A stretch of DNA of 43,222 nucleotides. Source: Gandjariella thermophila (GTDB taxonomy: Bacteria > Actinomycetota > Actinomycetes > Mycobacteriales > Pseudonocardiaceae). Below, one piece after another: positions 1 through 7,633 of the stretch. A program made the position numbers and the translations under genes. The DNA lies in the NCBI RefSeq assembly GCF_005405885.1, contig NZ_BJFL01000036.1, forward strand, positions 1 to 43,222. The letters are read 5' to 3'. Within the stretch, counting starts at the first letter, position 1, and each line of letters begins with the position of its first letter. Below the pieces are notes generated by a model. It saw nothing but the letters and a program-made list of their open reading frames with translations. It was not told the origin of the DNA and searched no databases.

Positions 1-336
1 ATGCGGCTGCTGGCCGAGGCGGGCGCGCTCGTCTACACCTGCGCGCGGAACTACATCGAAGCTGGCGCTGCCAGCTTTGGCGAAGCCCTGCGAGCCGGGA
101 CGCCGGTCATCGCACTGGCCTGGAACCCAGGTACCTGCGCGGAGGCCGCCTTATGCGAACAGACTGGGCTCGTGGTCCAACTCGATCACGACGACGATGA
201 CGAGATCGCGGCGAAAGCGCTCGCGGACGCGATCGAGCAGGTAACGCCCCTCCGGGCGGCCGAGGTACAGGAAATCGGACTTGCCCGGTTTGACCCCGTC
301 CGGCATTTCCAGACACTTGCCGCGCGGCCATGCTGA
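1..336 (+). CDS. Glycosyltransferase, C-terminal part (5' end outside window)
   Basis: The reading frame is open from the first base, so the N-terminal part probably lies outside the window; the ATG at position 1 need not be the real start. The visible 111 residues look like the end of the second Rossmann domain of a GT4-type glycosyltransferase. Residues about 24-46 (ASFGEALRAGTPVIAL, then NPGTCAEA) match the nucleotide-sugar binding region with the spaced acidic residues typical of this family. An Asp-rich stretch (DHDDDDE) follows. The stop codon overlaps the start of the next gene by 7 bases, which suggests translational coupling with the synthetase-like protein. Donor sugar and acceptor cannot be read from this fragment. 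Confidence 0.6.
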   Translation: MRLLAEAGALVYTCARNYIEAGAASFGEALRAGTPVIALAWNPGTCAEAALCEQTGLVVQLDHDDDDEIAAKALADAIEQVTPLRAAEVQEIGLARFDPVRHFQTLAARPC

Positions 337-1361
337 CGGGACGCCCCTTCGAACTACTGGCCGCGCTCCGGCAAACCTTCCCCCGATGGGACTGCACCCT
401 CGACGGTGACCACGTCACTCTCACCTACGGGCGAGGCTCCTCCGCCTATTACCCGCCGCGGTGCCCGCCATCGTGGTCCGAGATGATCACGACTCTGGCG
501 GACGTCTGCGCCGCCCACGGCGTCCGACGAGGAAACCTGCTGCCCCTGCATGGCTTGGGCGACGCCGAGCTGACGTTCTCGGCTATCCAAGTCCTCGACC
601 CGTACCTCAAGCACGGCCACCGCCACGTGCACTCGCACGGGTTTGTCCCGCAGCCGGTCGTGCGGTTCACAGGCCAGCGCGATGAGCACGGCACGTTGTT
701 ACCGGGCTTCGCCACATCGTTCGTCAACGTCTCGATCGTCGAGCCGATCAAGACCGTTCCCGAACATGCGGCCCTGATCGACACATGGATCAGCGCGCTC
801 TCACGTCTCGGTTTCCATGCCCAGCACCTCACCATCAGCGGCAACCTGGTTGTCTGGCAACGCACCCCAGTCGCGGGGATCACCCTGCGGTTCCATCACG
901 AAGGCCGCGAACTTGGCGACGCCGTGCTGCTGTGGAACAACGAGGACCCATCGAAGCTAGCCACCGACATCGGTTCCGGCCTCGAACGGCTGGCCTGGCT
1001 ACTCACGCGTCGAACCTGGGCCAACGTCCTGTACGGCGACTTGGACGGGCAGGCAGATCTTCGCGTCCTCGACGCCGTACGCACCGCGACCCTCATCGTC
1101 GGCACCGGTATCCGCCCCGCATCACGCGGCCCCGGTCACGCCGTTCGCCGCCTGCTCCGTGCCGAAGCGCAGCGCACCGGCGGCCTTGGACTCAGTCGGA
1201 TCGTGCGGTGGGCACACGAGTACTGGAGCGGAATCGAACCGCTACTGGTGCCGTGGCCGGAAGTTTGTCGCATCCTCGACACGGAGGCCCTTGATCACAA
1301 GGAGTACACGGATCGCAAGTCGGTGGTCAACTCAGCGGGCAACTGGGTGGTCAACTTATGA
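330..1361 (+). CDS. Alanyl-tRNA synthetase-like protein (class II aaRS core paralogue)
   Basis: A 343-aa protein, far shorter than a full AlaRS (about 870-890 aa). Two blocks give the relationship. DIGSGLERLAWLL (about 211-223) is class II motif 3 with the conserved Gly-x-Gly-x-Glu-Arg pattern. LDAVRTATLIVGTGIRPASR followed by GPGHAVRRLLR (about 244-275) matches the AlaRS segment after motif 3 that ends in RRLLRRA. Editing and C-Ala domains are absent. The start overlaps the glycosyltransferase stop by 7 bases. The last ~20 residues come from a short repeated DNA stretch (GGTGGTCAACT twice, 1322-1356) and look foreign, so the natural C-terminus may have been replaced. A stand-alone aminoacyl-activating or aminoacyl-transferring role is possible, but the substrate is unknown. 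Confidence 0.6.
   Translation: MLTGRPFELLAALRQTFPRWDCTLDGDHVTLTYGRGSSAYYPPRCPPSWSEMITTLADVCAAHGVRRGNLLPLHGLGDAELTFSAIQVLDPYLKHGHRHVHSHGFVPQPVVRFTGQRDEHGTLLPGFATSFVNVSIVEPIKTVPEHAALIDTWISALSRLGFHAQHLTISGNLVVWQRTPVAGITLRFHHEGRELGDAVLLWNNEDPSKLATDIGSGLERLAWLLTRRTWANVLYGDLDGQADLRVLDAVRTATLIVGTGIRPASRGPGHAVRRLLRAEAQRTGGLGLSRIVRWAHEYWSGIEPLLVPWPEVCRILDTEALDHKEYTDRKSVVNSAGNWVVNL
1322..1356 (+). repeat. Short direct repeat at the 3' end of the AlaRS-like gene
   Basis: GGTGGTCAACT occurs at 1322-1332 and again at 1346-1356, with a partial copy (GGGCAACT) between them. It encodes the low-complexity tail of the AlaRS-like protein and sits six bases before its stop. It could be a recombination or insertion scar. 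Confidence 0.6.
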
Positions 1362-1690
1362 GTTGCCTACCGAGTTGCTGCTAACAAGGGAACAACATTG
1401 CTGGTCACGCCGCTGCAAGAGCGGGAATGCTCGTCCCCCAACTTCCTGGGGATAACTACCCCGCATAGGGGTCAAGAGGTGCGAGTAGCGCGAGGCCCGG
1501 AGTCCCACGACGACGCGGGCGCACCGGGCTCACTTCCAGCCGTATCCGCAGATCGACTAGCACCGGCGAGCCTAACAAGCTGCACTGCTCCGGCCGAGCG
1601 AACTTTCAAGCGTCGGTGTCCAAAATCGGCCGTCAATTGCCTCTCCTGTAGTGCTTGGGTTCCTGGCACACTGGAGGAGGCCGATTGATC
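1362..1690 (+). other. Non-coding stretch between AlaRS-like gene and replication genes
   Basis: No convincing gene is seen. Short open frames here lack ribosome sites and family features. The end (about 1634-1680) holds a possible -35 (TTGCCT) and a strong ribosome binding site (GGAGGAGG, 1673-1680) for the small ORF that follows. No copy of the tmRNA 3' end, the expected second attachment site, is visible. Confidence 0.4.
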
Positions 1691-1777
1691 ATGCTCGCGC
1701 GGCGGGCGATCGGCAGTCACCACACCATCAGACCCAAGCGTGTTATTGGTCACATTTTTCTTGATCGCGTCCCATGA
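1691..1777 (+). CDS. Small ORF (28 aa) coupled to the Replic_Relax gene
   Basis: An ATG at 1691 opens 28 codons (MLARRAIGSHHTIRPKRV...), preceded by GGAGGAGG at 1673-1680 with ten bases between. Its TGA stop (1775-1777) overlaps the ATG at 1774 of the next gene in an ATGA arrangement. The downstream start has no ribosome site of its own, so this ORF may exist to deliver ribosomes by translational coupling. The peptide is basic and matches no family I know. A TTG at 1685 is an alternative start in another frame. Confidence 0.4.
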   Translation: MLARRAIGSHHTIRPKRVIGHIFLDRVP

Positions 1778-3189
1778 GGGCCGTTTTTCCGGACTTCAGG
1801 GGCGTCCAGGGTTCCTCTGACCGATGGGTGGTGTTGATGGCTGACCGCAGACACAACGAGGCTCACCGTCGCGCGGCTCGCGCGGCGGGTGGTGCTGCGG
1901 ATGGGGCGACGGGTGCGGTGCGTCCCAGGGCCGCAGGGGCATCCGCAGGGGGCCTTGTCCCTCACTCCGCAGGTCGGGGCGGGGACAAGGCGCGCGGCGC
2001 GGGTGTCCGACTGATTGGTCACAATCAGTCTCATTTCACGTCTGCCGCGCGGGGGCGCAGCCGCACAGCGGCGGGCGGAGAGCCGGACGGGGCGCTGTGG
2101 GCGAAGCTGACGCCTCGGGATCGTCTGGTATTGGAACTGGTTGCTGAACATCATGTTCTGACCACCGAGCAGCTTCGTGCGCTGGTGTTTCCGTCGATCT
2201 CGCGCGCACAGCATCGCTTGCTGCACCTGGCTGATCTGGGCGTGTTGTGGCGCACGCAGCCGTATCGCGCCGAAGGTGGCTCGAAGCCGTTTCACTACCT
2301 GCTGGGCTATCGCGGCGTCGAGCTGCGCGCCGCCCACAACGGCACGAGTCCGCCGCGCCCAGCGGCGCACGCGGATCGGCTGCGCCGCATCCTCGAATCC
2401 CCGCGCCTGGGTCACCTGTTGGGGGTGAATCAGTTCTTCGCCGATCTCGCCGATTACGCCCGCCGTAGCGGGCTCGGCGCGTTCGCCGCCGATGCGCGGG
2501 ATTTCGCCCGCGAGGGCTTGCACACGTGGCGCTCCGAGGAGTCGATCACCGAGTTCTACGGCAACAAGATCACCCCGGACGGCTACGGCTGCTGGCACGA
2601 ACACGGCCGGTGGCTGGGGTTCTTCCTGGAACACGACACCGGCACCGAACCCCTGCGCCGCGTCGCGGACAAGATCGACCGCTACACCGGGTCCGGCAAG
2701 CCCTACACCGACCGTCTGGATGTGGCGCAGCGGTTGGCGGGCATGGTGCTGATCTGGACCACCAGCGCCCGCCGCGAACAGGGCTTGCGGAAAGCCTTGC
2801 AGGCCAAGCATTCCCCCGTCCCCGTGGCGACCGCGTCCCGCAAGCACGGCCACCCGGACGGCCCGGCAGGCGAGGTGTGGTCCGTGGTCACCGCCGTGCC
2901 CGAGCAAGCCCGGCGGGTGCGATTGGGCGAGCTGCCCACCGTGATCGGCGGCACCACCGACGACGGCACTCCCAGGGTGCTCGCCGAGTTGGCCACACGC
3001 CCGCCGTCGCCGCTCGACGATGACGACGAGGGCGCCTACCTCGACGGCGTCACCGACGAGATGCGCGAGGCCAACCGACACGGGCTCGACATCGGAGACC
3101 TCGTGCTCACCGACCCCGATCCCGACGAGGACACCACGAGCCACGGGACGCCCACGCGGCAACCGTGGCAGCGGCGGCGTCCCGCCTGA
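1774..3189 (+). CDS. Replication-relaxation family protein (Replic_Relax type)
   Basis: 471 aa. After about 100 residues of low-complexity Ala/Arg/Gly sequence comes a winged-helix-like block beginning LTPRDRLVLELVAEHHVLTT and running through EQLRALVFPS and RLLHLADLGVL (about 111-155). Next is a region with HLLGVNQFFADLADYAR (about 212-228) and WLGFFLEHDTGTEPL. This order is typical of the Replic_Relax family found on actinobacterial plasmids and integrative elements, thought to act in plasmid replication or transfer. The C-terminus is acidic (DDDDEGAYLDG). The start at 1774 is chosen for its ATGA overlap with the upstream small ORF; ATG 1837 would remove 21 residues. A hexamer array follows downstream and may be the DNA site on which it acts (inference). 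Confidence 0.7.
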   Translation: MRAVFPDFRGVQGSSDRWVVLMADRRHNEAHRRAARAAGGAADGATGAVRPRAAGASAGGLVPHSAGRGGDKARGAGVRLIGHNQSHFTSAARGRSRTAAGGEPDGALWAKLTPRDRLVLELVAEHHVLTTEQLRALVFPSISRAQHRLLHLADLGVLWRTQPYRAEGGSKPFHYLLGYRGVELRAAHNGTSPPRPAAHADRLRRILESPRLGHLLGVNQFFADLADYARRSGLGAFAADARDFAREGLHTWRSEESITEFYGNKITPDGYGCWHEHGRWLGFFLEHDTGTEPLRRVADKIDRYTGSGKPYTDRLDVAQRLAGMVLIWTTSARREQGLRKALQAKHSPVPVATASRKHGHPDGPAGEVWSVVTAVPEQARRVRLGELPTVIGGTTDDGTPRVLAELATRPPSPLDDDDEGAYLDGVTDEMREANRHGLDIGDLVLTDPDPDEDTTSHGTPTRQPWQRRRPA

Positions 3190-3241
3190 CTCCTTGACAA
3201 CTCGACACGATCGTCTGTGCTCTCTGGTCGACCCGCCCCGT

Positions 3242-3344
3242 GTCTCGCCCCGCGCGAGACCCCAGCCGAGACCATGATCGAGACCCGAGACCGGGAAAAC
3301 GAGACGAGACACCGAGTCTCGCCCCGGTCTCGCCGGTGGTCTCG
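3242..3344 (+). repeat. Array of ten CGAGAC/GTCTCG hexamers, candidate origin or partition site
   Basis: CGAGAC starts at 3255, 3267, 3279, 3286, 3300 and 3305; its complement GTCTCG starts at 3242, 3316, 3327 and 3339. That is ten copies in 103 bases, several spaced 11-12 bases apart, close to one helical turn. The array lies in a 440-base gap after the Replic_Relax gene. Such iterated sites are typical of replication origins, centromere-like partition sites or operators. The role here is inferred from density and position. Confidence 0.65.
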
Positions 3345-3633
3345 CTGATCGTGGGCGGTGAGAGCCCAGAACTCCGGCCGGTGATCGCTGGCCCCGACGG
3401 GTGCCCGAGTGCAGTCGGGGAGTCGAAGCCCACCGGCCTTGTTCAGCCTGGCACCGCCAGCCACCACAGCGCGCGTCATGGCGCGTGCCCGCACCCCTGG
3501 AAAGCCTGACACGGCACGGGGTTCGGGTGATCCGGCTGGCGTTGTGCCCGCTGCGTCGACGGTTACCCATGCTGCCGACCAGCGCCCGCGACCTCCCGCC
3601 ACGAGCGGGCTCGCGGGCACCCGGAGGTGCCCT

Positions 3634-3870
3634 ATGTGCCCCCACAACCCCGAAAACCGCCACGAGCACACCGACAGCGCTGGTGATGCGAACGGCAACG
3701 TCGTGCCGCTTCGCCGCAGCACAGCCCGCGCCGGCGTTACGGTCGAACGGATCGACACCGAGCCGATGACCGCCGAAGAATACCGCCGCGCGGTCATCGC
3801 ACTCGCCGCTTTGATCAATGAATGGATACAACAGGAAGACACCCCGCCAGACGACGAAAAAGCCGCCTAA
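3634..3870 (+). CDS. Small hypothetical protein upstream of the serine recombinase
   Basis: 78 aa from ATG 3634, chosen because GGAGG (3623-3627) precedes it by six bases; the frame is open further upstream but without a good site. The N-terminus starts MCPHNPENRHEHTD and is polar. The C-terminal half, MTAEEYRRAVIALAALINEW followed by an acidic tail DTPPDDEKAA, looks like a small alpha-helical domain. I do not recognise the family. Its place just before the recombinase gene suggests an accessory factor of the element (regulator or directionality factor), but nothing in the sequence proves it. Confidence 0.6.
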   Translation: MCPHNPENRHEHTDSAGDANGNVVPLRRSTARAGVTVERIDTEPMTAEEYRRAVIALAALINEWIQQEDTPPDDEKAA

Positions 3871-3887
3871 AACCAGACATATAACCT

Positions 3888-3954
3888 TCCCAAGATGACC
3901 ACGACGAGGGATAATACAACCATGCGCGACACCCGCTGTGACCTGCGGTGTTAG
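3888..3954 (+). promoter_or_regulatory. Possible leaderless promoter with Cys-containing minipeptide
   Basis: A -10-like GATAAT (3910-3915) lies about 16 bases after a weak -35 (TTCCCA, 3888-3893) and seven bases before an ATG at 3922. That ATG opens a ten-codon ORF, MRDTRCDLRC, ending in TAG at 3952-3954. Leaderless minipeptides with cysteine codons act as attenuator leaders in some actinobacteria. Together with the hairpin at 4001-4038 this could form a regulated leader for the recombinase gene. No data beyond the sequence supports expression. Confidence 0.35.
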
Positions 3955-4000
3955 TCGGTTCTTAGTCAGCTCTTGTCACCAGAAAAACAGTTTTGTTCAC

Positions 4001-4038
4001 GCCCGATCCGGGCCAGCAAAAAATGGCCCGGATCGGGC
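4001..4038 (+). other. Perfect 15-bp inverted repeat in the recombinase leader
   Basis: GCCCGATCCGGGCCA at 4001-4015 pairs perfectly with 4024-4038 around an eight-base A-rich loop. It lies 30 bases before the recombinase ATG. There is no T tract directly after it on either strand, so a plain intrinsic terminator is unlikely. It may be a protein-binding site, an attenuator or a translational control hairpin. Confidence 0.7.
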
Positions 4039-4068
4039 ATCGAAAAGGAACACTGAGGGAGTCTTTTC

Positions 4069-5796
4069 ATGGGGCGATCGAGCACCGCGCGACGCACCAA
4101 GAATGCGGCGATGACGCTGGATGATCTCGACACGGTCCGGGTCGGGGTCTACATGCGGCGTTCCACCGACGACGAACACCAGCCCTACTCCATCGAGGCC
4201 CAAGACGAACGGTTGAAGTCCTATGTGGAATCTCAGCCCGGCTGGCATGTGGCCATGCGGTTTTCCGACGACGCCTCGGGCGCGACCACCGAGCGGGATG
4301 ACCTGCAACGGGCACTGGCCGCCGCGCGAGCGGGGTTGATCGATGTGCTGCTGGTCTACCGAGTGGACCGGTTCTCCCGGAACCTGCGGGACATGGTGAC
4401 CCTGCTCGACGAACTGGACCAGTGCGGCGTGGTGTTCCGCTCCGCCACGGAACCGTTCGACACCTCCACGCCGATGGGGCGGATGCTGGTGCAGATGCTG
4501 GGCATGTTCGCCCAGTTCGAACGCGACACCATCATCGACCGCGTGATCAACGGCATGGAACGTAAAGCCGCCAAAGGGCTCTGGAAGGGCGGCAGGCGGC
4601 CGTTCGGCTACACCGTCGCCCAGGACACCCACCGGCTCGTGCCCCACACCGACGAGTCGCCGATCGTGCGGTTGATCTTCCGGCTCTACACCTACGACCG
4701 GTTGGGCTCCAAGGTCGTCGCTCGCGTGCTCAACGAGCGAGGTCACCGCACCACCACCGGCGGCACCTGGTCCGCCTACCAAGTCCTGCGAGTGCTGTCG
4801 AACCGGATCTACATCGGCGAACTGTCCTTCCGGGAGATCACCGTGAACGACTGCCACACACCCCTGATCGACACCGAGACGTTCGAGGAAGCACAACGCC
4901 TGCTGGCCGAACGCGGCGAGGACCACGCCCACCGCCGGGCCAACGGCTCCGACTACCAGCTCACCGGGCTCATGCGCTGCCCGAAGTGCGGCAAAGCCAT
5001 GATCGGCACCCGCGCGACCGGCAAGAACAAGGTCTACCGCTACTACACCTGCTTCACCCGCTCCCGCTACGACACCGCCAAGTGCGACGGGCACCGCATC
5101 AACGCCGACGCCGTCGAGCAAGCCGTGCTCGACGCACTGGCGAGCTTCTACCGCGACCACCACGCGCTCATCGCCGACGCGGTGGCCGAAGCCCAGCGGC
5201 AACACCGCGCCGGGCACGACACACAACAAGCCGAGTTGGCGAGCGTGGAGGCCAAGATCACGGAGACCAACGGCAAGATCGACCGCTACCTCACCGCCTT
5301 CGAAAACGGCACCCTCGATGAGGAGTTGGTCGGCCAACGCCTCGCCGAGCTGCGCGCCACCAGCAAGCAACTGCACGCCCGCCGTGAGGAACTCGCCGCC
5401 GCGCTCGACGCCGAGCCCACCGTCCCCGAAGCGGCCACCCTCGCCAAGATCGCCGATCACATCACCAGGGTCATCGACCGGGGCAGCGACCAGACCCGCA
5501 AAGCCCTGATCGAAACCCTCATCGCCGAAGTCAAGATCACCAGCCCCAGCACCGTCATCCCCAGATACCGCATCCCCCAACCCCACGCACACGACACAAC
5601 AGCAGACACAAACAAGGCCCTGACCAGCGACAACACGCCAGCCAGGGCCTCGAAGGAAGGTGTTCGTGCAATGACTAATTTGGTGGAGGTGCCGGGAATC
5701 GAACCCGGGTCCTCTGGCGCCTCGCCAGGGCTTCTCCGTGCGCAGTCCGCTGTGCCTCTGCTCGGCCCCACCGGTCACGCGGACGAGCCGGTGTGA
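4069..5796 (+). CDS. Large serine recombinase (integrase)
   Basis: 575 aa. The N-terminal resolvase domain holds the catalytic serine in YMRRST (Ser32) and continues through LLVYRVDRFSRNL (about 95-107) and the helix-forming EPFDTSTPMGRMLVQMLGMF. The recombinase domain follows (KGGRRPFGY, about 175-183), then a zinc ribbon (MRCPKCGKAMIG ... YYTC ... KCDGHRI) and a coiled-coil segment about residues 380-450, all as in large serine integrases. ATG 4069 has GAGGGAG nine bases upstream. The last ~40 residues are antisense to the tmRNA 3' end (VEVPGIEPGSS), so this tail depends on the integration junction and would change on excision. It should integrate and, with a partner, excise the element at ssrA. 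Confidence 0.9.
   Translation: MGRSSTARRTKNAAMTLDDLDTVRVGVYMRRSTDDEHQPYSIEAQDERLKSYVESQPGWHVAMRFSDDASGATTERDDLQRALAAARAGLIDVLLVYRVDRFSRNLRDMVTLLDELDQCGVVFRSATEPFDTSTPMGRMLVQMLGMFAQFERDTIIDRVINGMERKAAKGLWKGGRRPFGYTVAQDTHRLVPHTDESPIVRLIFRLYTYDRLGSKVVARVLNERGHRTTTGGTWSAYQVLRVLSNRIYIGELSFREITVNDCHTPLIDTETFEEAQRLLAERGEDHAHRRANGSDYQLTGLMRCPKCGKAMIGTRATGKNKVYRYYTCFTRSRYDTAKCDGHRINADAVEQAVLDALASFYRDHHALIADAVAEAQRQHRAGHDTQQAELASVEAKITETNGKIDRYLTAFENGTLDEELVGQRLAELRATSKQLHARREELAAALDAEPTVPEAATLAKIADHITRVIDRGSDQTRKALIETLIAEVKITSPSTVIPRYRIPQPHAHDTTADTNKALTSDNTPARASKEGVRAMTNLVEVPGIEPGSSGASPGLLRAQSAVPLLGPTGHADEPV
5615..5650 (-). terminator. Candidate terminator for tmRNA, inside the recombinase 3' end
   Basis: AGGCCCTG (5615-5622) pairs with CAGGGCCT (5643-5650). 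On the minus strand the stem is followed by TTGTTTGTGT. It lies about 30 bases past the tmRNA 3' end and could stop ssrA transcription. This would mean the element supplies the terminator. Confidence 0.35.
5681..5730. other. Probable attachment site of the element in the ssrA 3' end
   Basis: The serine recombinase frame continues without interruption into the antisense of the tmRNA T-arm and acceptor stem. Element genes lie on one side and conserved chromosome on the other. The exact crossover bases cannot be fixed because the other junction is not in the window. Confidence 0.45.
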
Positions 5797-6050
5797 CGGG
5801 CCCAGTCGCTGTGGGTGTCCCGTTCAGCCCCCGCGACCGGGGCTGACGGTGAGCCTCCTAGCTGATGCCGGCAAGCCGGGACGGAGGCGCTCCCGGGCCG
5901 ACAGAGTCGCACTCGCTCAGGCGGCGAGGGCGAACTCAGCGCGATTAGTCTTGGCGCTTGTTTTTTTCGCGACGACGCTTCAGGTGGTCGGTCGCCTGCA
6001 CCTGCACGCTTCCCCTGACTCAACGTCCAGAGTCGAAACCGTTCACCCCC
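5681..6050 (-). ncRNA. ssrA: Transfer-messenger RNA (tmRNA)
   Basis: About 370 nt. The 5' end GGGGGTG (6044-6050) pairs with CACCTCC near the 3' end to form the seven-pair acceptor stem, and ACCA is encoded at 5681-5684. The 5' part carries the conserved GAACGGTTTCGAC block and the 3' part a T-arm with GGTTCGATTCC. The tag frame at 5917-5955 reads AKTNRAEFALAA then TGA, ending in the ALAA degron of actinobacterial tags. It rescues stalled ribosomes with SmpB, which is encoded just upstream on the same strand. Its 3' end is the apparent attachment site of the mobile element to the left. The gene itself appears intact. Confidence 0.95.
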
Positions 6051-6061
6051 TCGTCAGGCTC

Positions 6062-6079
6062 CGTACGGTCGTCCGTACG
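6062..6079 (-). promoter_or_regulatory. Inverted repeat in the ssrA promoter region
   Basis: CGTACGG (6062-6068) and CCGTACG (6073-6079) form a perfect 7-bp inverted repeat with a four-base spacer, ending 12 bases before the tmRNA 5' end. On the minus strand TTGATG (6079-6084) could be a -35 but no clear -10 follows at 17 bases. It may be an operator or part of the smpB trailer. Confidence 0.35.
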
Positions 6080-6149
6080 CATCAAGGATAACGTCCGGGG
6101 CCCACGGGATCATCCCGGTTACCGGGCCACCTGTGACGCGGGTGACCGG

Positions 6150-6632
6150 TTACGCACGAACCTTGCCCTTCAGGGCGCGGCCCGCCGCCCTGGTCATCTC
6201 CCGCTGCGCGTCCCGCTTGGCCAGGTCCTGCCGCTTGTCGTAGGACTTCTTACCGCGGACCAGCGCCAACTCGACCTTGACCCTGCCGTCCTTGAAGTAC
6301 AGCGACAGCGGGACCAGGCTCAGCCCCTTCTCCCGGGTCTTGCCGATCAGCCGGATGATCTCCTTGCGGTGCAGCAGCAGCTTGCGGGTCCGGCGCGGCT
6401 CGTGGTTGGTCCAGGTGCCCTGGGTGTACTCCGGGATGTGCACGTTGCGCAGCCAGACCTCACCGTCGTCCACGGTGGCGAACGCGTCGACCAGCGACGC
6501 GCGGCCGGCCCGGAGGCTCTTCACCTCGGTGCCGGTGAGCACGATGCCGGCCTCGATGCTGTCCAGCACCGCGTAGTCGTGCCGCGCCCGGCGGTTCGAC
6601 GTGATCAGGTTGCGACCGCGCTCCTTGGGCAT
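6150..6632 (-). CDS. smpB: SsrA-binding protein SmpB
   Basis: 160 aa from ATG 6632. It has the SmpB OB-fold sequence: [20 protein letters not shown], then [15 protein letters not shown], then [12 protein letters not shown] and [10 protein letters not shown]. The basic tail ([20 protein letters not shown]) enters the mRNA channel in known structures. The protein delivers alanyl-tmRNA to stalled ribosomes. It lies 44 bases after ftsX and about 100 bases before ssrA on the same strand, the usual actinobacterial order. The frame is open upstream of the chosen ATG, but that part overlaps ftsX and is not conserved in type. Confidence 0.95.
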   Translation of the reverse strand: MPKERGRNLITSNRRARHDYAVLDSIEAGIVLTGTEVKSLRAGRASLVDAFATVDDGEVWLRNVHIPEYTQGTWTNHEPRRTRKLLLHRKEIIRLIGKTREKGLSLVPLSLYFKDGRVKVELALVRGKKSYDKRQDLAKRDAQREMTRAAGRALKGKVRA

Positions 6633-6676
6633 GTTCTCGACCTTACCTACCCGGACCAGCGGTTTTCCCGCCGACG

Positions 6677-7579
6677 CTAGAGGCGCACGTACAGCCGCAG
6701 CGTCACGTAGCCGGTGAATGCCGAGATGGCGGCGGCTACCAGGAACAGCCACGGTGACACGTAGACAATATCGAGCATACCCAGTTCTGGAATGACGCCG
6801 GACTGGATCGGAGCCTGGAGCACCTTGTCCAGGAAGGCGATCTTGGCCACCACCAGCAGGACCACCGCGAGCACCGAGCCGATCAGCCCGGCGACCACGG
6901 CCTCCAGCAGGAACGGCAACTGGGTGTACCAGCGGGTGGCGCCGACCAGCCGCATGATGCCGACCTCGGTGCGCCGGGTGTACGCGGACACCTGGATGGT
7001 GTTGGAGATCAGCAGCAGCGCGGCGAGCGCCTGGACCAGCGCGACCGCGAAGGTGGCGTTCCGTACCCCGTTGAGCACGTCGAAGAATCGATTCAGGAAC
7101 TGACCCTGGTCATCGACGCTGCGCACGCCGGGTTTGCCGGTGAACGCCTTGATGATGACGTCGGAGCGGGACTGGTCGGTGAGCTTGACGTGGAAGGAGG
7201 CGGGCAGCGCCTCCGGCCGGGCGAGCTTGATCAGCTCGGGCTGGCTGGAGAAGATCTGCTTGAACCGGGCGTACGCCTGGTCGCGGTTCTCGAAGGTCAC
7301 CGACTCGACGCCGGAGGTCTGCGTCAGCTCGTCGCGCAACCCGGCGCACGGCTGCTGCGAGCAGTTCTTGTCGTTCGCGCTGACGTCGTTGGTGAGGTAG
7401 ACGGAGACCTCGACCTTGTCCGAGTAGAGGGTCTGCATCTTGTCGATCAGCCGGACGACGAGCAGACCACCGCCGAGTAGGCCGAGCGAGATCGCGGTCG
7501 TGAGGATCATCGCGATGGTCATCGTGACGTTCCGGCGGAGGCCGGTGATGACCTCGCTGAACACGAAGCTGGCACGCAT
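6677..7579 (-). CDS. ftsX: Cell division ABC transporter permease FtsX
   Basis: 300 aa. A short cytoplasmic N-terminus ([17 protein letters not shown]) precedes the first membrane helix (about 20-45). A large extracellular loop follows with a pair of cysteines (NCSQQPC, about 73-79), a feature of actinobacterial FtsX. Three more helices lie in the C-terminal half (about 175-195, 222-247 and 275-295). With FtsE it regulates peptidoglycan hydrolases at the divisome, RipC in mycobacteria. It lies 54 bases after ftsE and ahead of smpB, probably in one transcript. Confidence 0.95.
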   Translation of the reverse strand: MRASFVFSEVITGLRRNVTMTIAMILTTAISLGLLGGGLLVVRLIDKMQTLYSDKVEVSVYLTNDVSANDKNCSQQPCAGLRDELTQTSGVESVTFENRDQAYARFKQIFSSQPELIKLARPEALPASFHVKLTDQSRSDVIIKAFTGKPGVRSVDDQGQFLNRFFDVLNGVRNATFAVALVQALAALLLISNTIQVSAYTRRTEVGIMRLVGATRWYTQLPFLLEAVVAGLIGSVLAVVLLVVAKIAFLDKVLQAPIQSGVIPELGMLDIVYVSPWLFLVAAAISAFTGYVTLRLYVRL

Positions 7580-7633
7580 CGGGGTCGGCGTTCCTTGGGG
7601 TTTCGGGGTGGCGGTGGGGTCGGGGTGGGAGCC

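Noticed and set aside
1224-1250. T-loop-like GGAATCGAACC inside the AlaRS-like gene as a second attachment site
   Set aside because: Only about eleven bases match, the flanks do not, and it lies inside a conserved coding region.
1398-1688. 96-aa open frame in the gap before the replication gene
   Set aside because: No ribosome site, no recognisable pattern, and composition like non-coding DNA.
5681-5796. C-terminal tail of the recombinase as a real domain (VEVPGIEPGSS...)
   Set aside because: This peptide is the antisense of the tmRNA 3' end, a well-known false coding pattern.
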